A stretch of 64,000 nucleotides of DNA, taken from NCBI GenBank assembly GCA_949710005.1, contig OX453286.1, forward strand, positions 24,414,510 to 24,478,509, given 5' to 3'. The position numbers were made by a program, and so were the translations under genes. Shown piece after piece: positions 55,211 through 64,000 of this stretch; the stretch's first letter is position 1, and every line of letters starts with the position of its first letter. The stretch comes from Ricordea florida (lineage: Eukaryota > Cnidaria > Anthozoa > Corallimorpharia > Ricordeidae). Under the pieces are notes generated by a model that searched no databases, had not been told where the DNA came from, and saw only the letters and a program-made list of their open reading frames with translations.

Positions 55211-56855
55211 TTCACATCTATACAATTTTCATATATTCGCATTCATGTCTTTCACAAGTTGGTGATCAACTGCCGATTTTTCCTTGGGATATTAGTAACA
55301 GGTAAAGAACACTGACAGTAAAAATATGACGGAACGATCACTAATGATGGGTTGTCTTAGCTTGATATTGTAATAAATTCTCCTTACTATGACTGCTTGA
55401 GATGTATAAGAGCCACCAAGGAGAATTTGCAACTTGATATTGGGGCATAAAGGATTTAGCTTTTTCTCGTAAATTATCATTTTTGCTGCTTGTTTCAGTA
55501 TCAACACATTTAATTGGTAGACATCCAAAAAAAGGAGATTTATCGCATTAAAATATGTGTTGAGTAAGTGAAAAAGTGTCGAATTGAGACATTGCTCTTC
55601 TTTGGTGAATCTTTTTCCCTCAATGCGGTCTGTTTTAAATTTAGAGCTCGAGAGATAGTTAAATCGTTTCGGAGTTCGAGAGATCCATTCATGGCCAGTT
55701 TCGAATAACGCACGAGAAATGATTCAAAAACAAAAAAATGGATTATACGCCTGTGAGAAGCCAGAGTATATATAATACAGAGGCTGAAGCGCACGTTCAT
55801 TGCAGTAAACAGTCTCAAGGGAAAAATAGGGAGGTATTCTTCTATATGCAAGTTAAAATGCACTTTTTTAAGGTTTTGCTTTAACATGTTTTTCATTGTA
55901 AAAAAAATTGTGAAAGGCGATCACGTTTGATTATGGCCCAATCAAAAATCCGGACTCAGTGAAACCTAATTTTGTTATTTTCTGATTTCAGGTAAAACCG
56001 TTGTATAGATCGCTTCGATTGAGGTGTTGACTAAAAGAAAATCCGGGCACGTAATTTGCCGGTAGGTGTCAAAATTGATTCAGGTAAGTTTTTGTTGTTA
56101 TCTGTCATGGAGAGCTTCTGTTGAAATTACCAAAGCTGTATTCTAGGTGTTTTTGCAGTAGGAGGCTTGCCATTTTCAGTAACTCTAAAACAAAATTTGA
56201 AAGCTATCAATTCTCCGAAACGTTTCGTGGAGACGCAAATGAATTATTTATGCGATTGTTTTGCCCCACTTAGTATCTTAAGAGTTAGTGTTTTTCTTAA
56301 ATGAAGATCAAATTAAAAATTCTAATTTAGCCGTCGGCAGGTGGGTCTTTCGTGAAAAGAGAAAAGCTTAACACGGAACTGAACACGGCAAAGAGAGATA
56401 CATTTTCCCACGATTAACCGACTTACCAACGTCGCTGATTAAGAGACGATGAAAAGCTGCAGAGTGAATGTGATGGCACTTAACTCATGCACCTGGATCG
56501 ATATCAACCATCAAAACATCCTGCTGTATCTGCTACAGAGGCATGATGCGCGTTAGATAGTTTATACCACTACCAACCTGATTGGATAGAACTCGTATCG
56601 CTTGAACTCAACCAATCAATATTGCCCAATTGTAAGTTATATCGATTGTCTCTTTGTCTTGGAGCTAGCTATTTATTTCGTATTAGTACTGTTTTGGGGG
56701 CAATTAGCCAGGGAAATACCACCGAAACAAGCTGTGCTATTCTTGCACAGATTCGCTGGCGATAAGAACGCGCTGGAAGAGAGAAGAGTTAAAGTCGCAC
56801 TTTGACCAGTAGAGTCTGGCGATTTCAGAAAACTCGTTTTCGCGCCAGCTCAGAG

Positions 56856-57106
56856 ATGACGTTTTGCAGAGGGTTTGCCATCGCTTTCCTTTGGATTTTT
56901 ACCAGCAGTGATTTCTGTTCGGCAATTGATGTGAGTTTCGAAGGAAATGGTTTTATTAGTTATGATCTTAGTGTGGATAACATGGCCACGGAAGAAAATC
57001 ATATAACTTTTTCGTTTAAAACGTTTCGTCCATCGGGGCTGATGGTGCACAGCAGTGGAACACAAGGAGACTTTCTCACTGTTGAGTTGATTCACGGCAG
57101 AGTCAG
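56856..57106 (+). CDS. Exon 1 of the CNTNAP-like gene: signal peptide and start of LamG1
   Basis: ATG at 56856 is preceded by CTCAGAG and begins an N-terminal hydrophobic signal sequence ending near FCSA. The first LamG strand set follows at once (IDVSFEGNGFISYDL, HITFSFKTFRPSGLMVHSSG). The donor GTCAG|GTATGT leaves phase 2, matched by exon 2 (TTGTAG|GTTCACC). A 54-nt in-frame extension upstream lacks a signal-like start, so the downstream Met was chosen. Confidence 0.85.
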
Positions 57107-60100
57107 GTATGTGGAATACTTTCTTATTGTGTGATGAGTTTAACTTATATTTTTTCTCACATCCTGTGAAAAGTTTGGCACTTTTAGGCATCTTTCTGCC
57201 TCAAGCGACCAAAATGTACTCAGCGGCCAAAACCTACGAAAATTTCACAAAACTTCACTTGCTAACAATGAAAAGAAAAAACTCTTTACTTGCATAGTAC
57301 TTTGTTGTGAAAATGAAAAACGTTTTTTTAAAAGAATGTCTTTGAATGCTTTGTGATTCCAGCTATTGGCTCGAAAATGCCACGCCCCTTGATCGTGCAA
57401 AGTTTGCGAAAGCTTCTTGCGGTGCGGGAAGGTAAACAAAGCAGCTGGAAACTTTTAAGCTTTGGCGTAATTGCTTTACAAGAAGGCGAAAATGAGACGA
57501 GAAGAAACCCGTAAGAAGCATTGAAAAGAAACAATTGCATTTGATCGCTAGCGCTGCATCGTTAATAGGTTTATTATCACTTCATTGTGCCTAGTATTGT
57601 TTTATTCTACCTGCGCAATGGTAATGAATGTCGCCTTTACTTATCGACTACAAGTTTGGCTTGAACCTTCGCACAAATCGAGTCAAAATGTACCTGCACC
57701 TCGACCTTGTAACTTGAGACCCAACAAGTTCATTACTTAAAAACTCGTAGTTTTTCAGACCTAAGCTCACTTAAAAACCTCTGTTTGATTTGTTTCACCT
57801 GTTCTTGAGATATCTCTGTATTGAGGTAAAATAAGTAATGAAGTAAACTAGACCAGAGTGCTAACCCAACAACAAAATTCTTGCGGTGGATGTAAGACCG
57901 CTGTCCCCAGTGGAGATTTTCTTATGCATGTAATAATAAATGCTACAATGTCCACGATATAGAATTAACTTCCCCAAATAGCGCGTTGTGAGCTAAAACA
58001 TTTTTTTCAAACCGTACTACCTAGATTTCCAATTTATGCTACAACGAAAGCGGTTCCGCAAAGTTCAATATTTGCTGTCTCCAGAACAAAGGAAAGGATT
58101 TAGCCTTGGTTTACCCCAACACGAATGTGCTTATTCTCAAAGCGCTGATAGCTTTAAAATGCAAATGAGGCTTTCTTTTGCATAACCCGCCTCGTCTTTG
58201 ATCATGAAATAATTGACCGAATTAAAACAGATTCCACCTTCTGTGACTCACATATCATTTTCCAACATTGTTATGGTATTTCATTCATTTCAGCAGATGC
58301 ATATTGAGTTTTACTTGTCGAGCTTTGTTGTATTTTAGACTTATTTGTACCCTTTTATGAACACGGAAGGTAGAACAGCTGACAAACAAGGTGCCTGATC
58401 AAGCTAATAGTCATAAAATGTAGGAAAGTAAACATAATGGGCCAGTTTTACCTACGCTCTGCAAAACTTCGCGCTTGGTGAATAGCGCTGGTTTGTTTTG
58501 AAAAAAAGGCGGTTTTTTTTTGTTCATCTTCTTAGGACGTTGTTGTGCTTATAGCACAAGAAATGCGGCTTACTGTTATTTTAACTTTGTTAATTTTCCT
58601 TAATGCGTTCTCGACCTTGTGATAAGCATCGGTAATGCATACTAAGAAGATATGGCGTGTTATTTTACTTTCTAGCGAGATATCTATCTCTTTTTAAACA
58701 GCAGAGCAATTGCTCCCGGGGAATCACTGGGTTTTCAAAGCCGCGGCCATTTCGATTCCGTCTCGAACATTGAGTCACTCAAACCACTAGTATGTAAAAA
58801 ACTCGACAAATTCAAAAAGAGTAAGGATATCTCGTGGAACATAAAAAAAAAACAGTTTTAAGTGAAATTTCTTTCCGACTGAAACATTTCGATCACATTA
58901 TGACTCAAAGGTTTGACTTAAAAAATTACGATCTGATGGAGAGGAAGCTTGCAGAAAATGTCAGATATCAGAAATATTTTTTTAGTTGTATTGTTTGGCA
59001 ATCATTTTTTTTAGCAGAAAATAAAGAAGAGTTTCGTATCTGTTTTGTATTTCCTACTTAGTTTATCCATGGAGTGAATAGACAAGTGATTTATTTACTT
59101 GTCCAGTTGTTGATACATTGTCCTCCAGTTTGAAACATATAAAATAATGCCAGTATCAATATGTATATGTATTATTTATTCACATTATCGATTTATTTCT
59201 TGGGATCGCGTCCTCCATTATTTAATAATTGAATTGAAGCGATTGAAAACGCCGCCATGAAGGTTATTTGATAAATTAAACAAAATGGATGAGGAGAACG
59301 CGATGCACAGTCCATAAGAACTAATGCATCTACAAACAAGTAACATTTAGACCCAGAAACCTGATTCAAATTTTCCACATTTGAAGACAAATTTATTTCA
59401 TCTAAAGAATAGTCGAAACAACAAAAATGATATCGAGATCGGTACCTGTAGTTGAGGAAGAATTTTCAAGAAATTTAGAGGCTATAAACTCGTTTCGTCT
59501 CCTGCAAAATTTCCGTAGAGCTACAATAAGGATTTAGTGCCGCTTATGAGGATTTAGTTCTTCCCTGTCAGCGCCCTTTTTGCAGTTTTTTCTTGTTTAT
59601 TTTTTTTTTTAGCAAATAAATGAAGCCTCACTCTCGTAGAATTCGTGCGTTTCAGTTGTCGACACTGCACTTTCACTAATTACTTGAGATTGGTTTCAGT
59701 GCAGTCTTGGGGGTATTATGAGCTGAAAGACTTTAACCACATAATTTCTCGACTGAAATACACTATGATTAACTTGCCATTGACAGCGTGAGCGGAGCGA
59801 ATCGAACTCGCGATAAGGGCGTGTAATAATTCGATAAAACCACGTGTTGAAATCTTGTATTGTCATAAATTATAGAGCGACTCTCCTGTTTAGTACATAC
59901 AATTTTCCACGGCACAAGTAAAAAGTAAAAATTAAACAGCTCTTTGTACATGCAGGAATTTTTTGTTATTAGTAGTGTTTTCGTACGACACAGCATTAGG
60001 GTTTTGTAGGTTTTTTTTGCTTGACATGTATGTTTTTGTTTTGTTTCTTTACGTTTCCGACTCTTTTGAAATCGGTAGAATTCATGTCGTGAGGTTGTAA

Positions 60101-63100
60101 TCGGTGCTTATTAAGACGACGAGCAATTACCAAAGCTCTCTCTGTATTCGATAGGTATAAACGACCCTGACAATTAGACAAAGAAGCAGTATATATTCGT
60201 GAGTTATCACCACATTTATACACCTTATTCTAAAATGGCCGAAAATATATTATTCTTTTGCCTATATGTTGAATTGGCCCTCATTGCCTCGTTTTAAGCC
60301 AAAGATTCTTTTAAATTCTGCAGTTGCGATCGAGGCAGTGAGGGCCAATTAACATGAAGACAAAAGAATAATGTATTTTCCGCCATTTTGGAATAAGGTG
60401 TATCCGATGAGATAATTAACTTTTATGGCGAACTTAGTCACAGTAGTTTGGTAGAGAATAACCACCCTCTTGTATTCCTTAAACAAAGTTGTCACGTCAC
60501 TAACTGATTTAGTAACGGAACATTATTTGATTTTTGTTTCTTTACGTTTCCGACTTTTTTGAAATCGGTAGAATTCATGTCGTGAGGTTGTAATCGGTGC
60601 TTATTAAGACGACGAGCAATTACCAAAGCTCTCTCTGTACTCGATAGGTATAAACGACCCTGACAATTAGACAAAGAAGCAGTATATATTCGTGAGTTAT
60701 CACCACATTTATACACCTTATTCTAAAATGGCCGAAAATATATTATTCTTTTGCCTATATGTTGAATTGGCCCTCATTGCCTCGTTTTAAGCCAAAGATT
60801 CTTTTAAATTCTGCAGTTGCGATCGAGGCAATGAGGGCCAATTAACATGAAGACAAAAGAATAATGTATTTTCCGCCATTTTGGAATAAGGTGTATCCGA
60901 TGAGATAATTAACTTTTATGGCGAACTTAGTCACAGTAGTTTGGTAGAGAATAACCACCCTCTTGTATTCCTTAAACAAAGTTGTCACGTCACTAACTGA
61001 TTTAGTAACGGAACATTATTTGATTTTCAGTTGATACTAACCACTTGTCAGAGGACACGAATTATATATGCTCGTTTAGGTTTTAACAGAAGAAAACGAA
61101 GTAAATTAGCAAAACAGCCTTCCCAAATTATCTCATATTAATTTTTCCAGTCGTTATATGGAAGATCAAAGGGTTCTGCTGTTAGTGAGAATTTCGTGGT
61201 TGGTAGAAACTTTAAATGAAACGCTTCAACAGTAATTACGGGAGAATTTCTCCAACCCCTCGTATCTTCTCCTTTTCCTCGTGGTTGAGTTTTCCGAATC
61301 TGTTACACCAGAGAAATATCTCGTCGTTGCGGAACACATTCGGAAAATTCAACCACGTGTTAAGTCAGGAGATTAAAATAGAATAAAAATTATAAAATAT
61401 AAAGACACTTATTGAAAACGATATGTATGATGTTGACTCTCGAGTCTCTTCGGCAAAAAAAAAACAATATTATATACTGTAGAATGCACTCCTAAGCTTC
61501 GTGATACTTTTAAAATGCTTGAACCCCGTTTACATGGTTAGTTTTTGAATAGATTTCTTTATGGCGTGGAGTTTTTAAGTTTCTAAGTAGGTTCTTATAC
61601 AACATATTCCGTCATCTCGTTGGCAAGGTTCTTTTTTATCTTTTTTCAGCACAGCATTTTTTAACATATTGAGGACCCTTAGCAAGAATATGCAATTTCA
61701 TTCGTATATAAACAACATCCATTCTTCTTAAGTGTTATTCGTGCTGCAAATTGAGTGTTATATTTCCATTTTTACGGAACTGAAGAGTTTGGTATTATTA
61801 TTGACTAAACCAATAAACTTTAAGTCGTGTGGTCAAGACATGAAAAATTAATTGTCTTTTGCCGTTGTAGGTTCACCATTGATCTGGGAAGCACACAAAC
61901 CATATCTGGAAGACATTCTGTTCTTCTGGGCAACAACTTGGCTGACAACGGATGGCACGAAGTGAAATTAGATCGTAATGAACGAAAACTTAATCTCTCT
62001 GTTGACGGACAGCGCAGTCAAACCACGACCCCAGGTTCTTTCGTGCGGCTTGACCTTGATACCTTCATTTATGTAGGTGGAGTGGACACCAGCCAGGCTG
62101 TTGATTTCTTTGGAGCGCAAAACGCGCCGAAATTCAACGGCTGCTTGAGAAATCTGTACTTTGAATATAAGGATATTTTCTATTCTGCTAAGGATGGTCG
62201 TGCTATGTTCGATACACATGGTCTTGTCCATTTTTATTGCCCTAATTCAAATTACGTTCCGGTGGGACTGTCTTCGCCGGACACCCATCTAAAACTGTCC
62301 TCATACTCACTCAAAAACTTTTCGGTGGAATTGAGCTTTCGCACCTACGGAAACAATGGCGTTTTGGTGTACAAGCAAAGCTCTTTTGCGCGCCTTTATC
62401 TGAAGCTAGCTTCAGGAAAGCTCGAGTTTGAAATCAGAATAGGAACGGATAAACCAATCAAAATCAGCGTTGGCGAAGACTTGCATGATGGCATGTGGCA
62501 TGACGTCACAGCTGGTGTGACACGAAGCGAACTCTGGCTGCGATTGGACGAAGAACCGGAACTACGTCACGAAAACCCGTGGCTGTCAAGGATTGGAGAT
62601 TTTCGGAGTCGGGTGTTCGTCGGCTACGGGACGGAGAGCAGTGGGTTTGTTGGATGTATGCATAACATTAAACTAGATGGACGACTTGTTGATTTGCTGA
62701 GACTCAGTGATTCTCGGATTAACGGCGCGGTGATCAACCATTGTGGCATCTCCAGTAAATGTTTCCCAAGCCCTTGTCTGAATGGCGGAAAGTGCATGCA
62801 AACGTGGAAAGCTTTTTCATGTGACTGTGAGGGGACATTTTATCACGGGACTCGGTGTGAGATTCCTTTGTACCTGGCGACTTGCCAGGAGTACAAAGCA
62901 CTCGGTGTGAGCCAGGACGCGTATTGTAGAGTGGACCCTGATGGGAAAGGTCCTTTAGGGGCCTTCGACGTGTTGTGCAACATGACTGCCTCAGATGAGG
63001 CCATTACAGTTGTCAACCAGGACAAACGTGGCAAACACAAAGTAACAAAAGAAGCTACTATCGTTCCTGGTCATTACTTTCAGCGAATTACCTACGATAG

Positions 63101-64000
63101 AGACATTGCTAGTATCCGGGCTTTGATTCAGCGGAGTTCTAGCTGTCGTCAGTTTGTGAGCTTTGAGTGTCACAACTCCAAGCTTTTGAATTCACCCGTA
63201 GGTCCGGCGCATGTGCAGTGGCTATCTAGAACCTCTATTCCTCAAAACTATTGGGGTGGCGCACCGCCTAGTAGTAGCAAGTGCGCATGCGGAGTGACAA
63301 ACTCCTGTGTGGACCCATCTAAGTATTGCAATTGTGATGCGGACGGTGATGACTTGTGGGGAGAGGACTCAGGTGAGGTTTGATCAAAATATGACGCAGT
63401 TAAACACCTGCATAAATATTTGTGCTTTTCTGTTTTAGGCTTATGTGTCTTTATCTACAAGGTATGAAGCTGTAGACTTGAAGCGTACAGTATTTATTCA
63501 AACCTTTAACGAATTTCTATTTTTACTAACGATTATAGATCAGCGTACGCTTCCTTTGCAAGCACCCAGGTAAAATAATAACTAACTTAAGGATATGGAA
63601 TCGATTTAATACAAAATTTTCCAAGCAAATCAATGTATAAAACTGTAGGGTTCTCACTAGGGAGAATTACTACTTAGATCCTCGGAGTGGAGGGACTAAC
63701 CCTGCTAATCAGGACTCAACTTGATCCTGCAAATTCTTTGGTTGCGTTATATGATGTGATATGTACTTGTTAACAGGTTATCTGAGTGATAAGTCGTCTC
63801 TGCCAGTAACCATGCTGCAATTTTCATCGGATGCAGAACACTCGTATTTCACGTTGGGTCCGTTGGAGTGTTTTGGTCCATCGGGTCAGATGTCAAGACA
63901 AGTTACCAACCCAAACTTTATCGCCTCTGTATGCAAGCTTGTCTACCCGCCATCCACGTCAGCCCCTCAAATAACGTCACGCACCCTCTCTAGCCCAATC
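56856..64000 (+). CDS. Contactin-associated-protein / neurexin-IV-like adhesion protein (5' part)
   Basis: Exons: 56856-57106, 61871-63372, and from 63777 to at least about 63900; the frame stays open to the window edge, so the last donor is not fixed. Residues 1-23 are a signal peptide (MTFCRGFAIAFLWIFTSSDF). Two laminin-G domains follow (about 27-212 and 214-376; NGWHEVKLDRNERKLNLSVD, FVGCMHNIKLDG). Next come an EGF module (about 380-415; CFPSPCLNGGKC) and a fibrinogen-like segment (from about 420), with NYWGGAPPSSSKCACG and CNCDADGDDLWGEDSG as in Caspr proteins. The order LamG-LamG-EGF-FBG is that of CNTNAP/neurexin IV, but no discoidin domain precedes the first LamG. Family members are single-pass junctional adhesion proteins; the membrane segment lies beyond this window. 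Confidence 0.87.
60042..61027 (+). repeat. 493-bp direct tandem duplication, each with a foldback MITE
   Basis: Two near-identical units, about 60042-60534 and 60535-61027, differ at only a few bases (for example TATTCGATAG/TACTCGATAG, GGCAGTGAGG/GGCAATGAGG). Each contains a foldback (about 60221-60400 and 60714-60893) with ends CACCTTATTCTAAAATGGCC and GCCATTTTGGAATAAGGTG, the family of 27746-27922. Each also keeps a short minus-strand open frame of 74-75 codons that I could not identify. Confidence 0.93.
61278..61356. repeat. Short inverted repeat
   Basis: CGTGGTTGAGTTTTCCGAAT pairs with ATTCGGAAAATTCAACCACG around a loop of about 39 bp, with one mismatch. No relatives were noticed in the window. 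Confidence 0.7.

Larger units (their letters stand above)
53636..56855. other. PIEZO 3' UTR and spacer to the next gene
   Basis: No further coding region is supported. PIEZO 3' UTR probably runs to AATAAA near 54862. A SINE-derived inverted block (GAAAAATTCAGGCTTGAACG ... TTAAGCCTGAATTTTC, then CTAAGTTGTGTACATAAC) lies at about 55030-55210. The remainder is AT-rich with no recognised element. The last kilobase should contain the promoter and 5' UTR of the gene starting at 56856. Confidence 0.6.
57107..61870. other. 4.8-kb first intron of the CNTNAP-like gene
   Basis: It interrupts LamG1. I found no coding exon inside it. It contains a 493-bp tandem duplication with a MITE in each unit (60042-61027) and a short inverted repeat at 61278-61356 (CGTGGTTGAGTTTTCCGAAT / ATTCGGAAAATTCAACCACG). 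Much of 57300-59700 is AT-rich sequence without a visible repeat. Confidence 0.6.

Noticed and set aside
59996..60716. Gene family of two 75-codon proteins on the minus strand
   Set aside because: The two frames are the same sequence in a 493-bp duplication; no family match, no promoter or splice context.
63435..63461. A 23-nt microexon in the last intron of the CNTNAP-like gene
   Set aside because: TTTTAG|...|GTATGA borders exist, but its phase would break the join between 63372 and 63777, which works directly.

Overview
The window is animal nuclear DNA: AT-rich, intron-rich, with GT/AG introns and very many short foldback transposons. Protein divergence from human orthologues, intron density, tRNA-headed SINEs, a BEL/Pao retrotransposon and many small MITE-like elements fit a cnidarian, most likely an anthozoan (stony coral or sea anemone). 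That placement is an inference from memory; no marker gene here proves it.

Layout. (1) 1396-2936, minus strand: two-exon GINS3, the Psf3 subunit of the GINS replication complex. (2) 3229-4539, plus strand: two-exon DAD1, an oligosaccharyltransferase subunit. The two genes are head to head, 292 bp between start codons. (3) 6507-53635, plus strand: a complete PIEZO mechanosensitive channel gene. I traced 43 coding exons whose phases join without a break into 2325 codons plus stop. (4) 56856 to the window end, plus strand: the 5' part of a secreted or membrane protein with signal peptide, LamG, LamG, EGF and fibrinogen-like modules in the contactin-associated-protein / neurexin-IV order, but without an N-terminal discoidin domain.

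Most of the 47 kb PIEZO gene is intron, and the introns are full of mobile DNA. The largest insert is an almost intact BEL/Pao element (36877-43391, antisense) with two apparently identical 201-bp LTRs, a 5-bp target duplication and one in-frame stop in pol. Around it are foldback MITEs of several families (some nested, several with clear 7- to 9-bp target duplications), tRNA-derived SINEs, a decayed LINE, a 1.4-kb inverted-terminal element, and tandem arrays with periods of 40, 47, 49, 57, 59, 106 and 116 bp.

No wholly new gene system is evident. The most unusual signals concern splicing of PIEZO. The exon 24 acceptor lies inside a near-perfect 35-bp hairpin. The exon 25 donor is copied in a seven-unit array and the exon 8 donor in a three-unit array. 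A 24-nt microexon, if skipped, creates a stop codon at the new junction. Inverted 106-bp repeat arrays flank exons 22-26. The four genes have no evident joint pathway: DNA replication, N-glycosylation, mechanosensation and cell adhesion.
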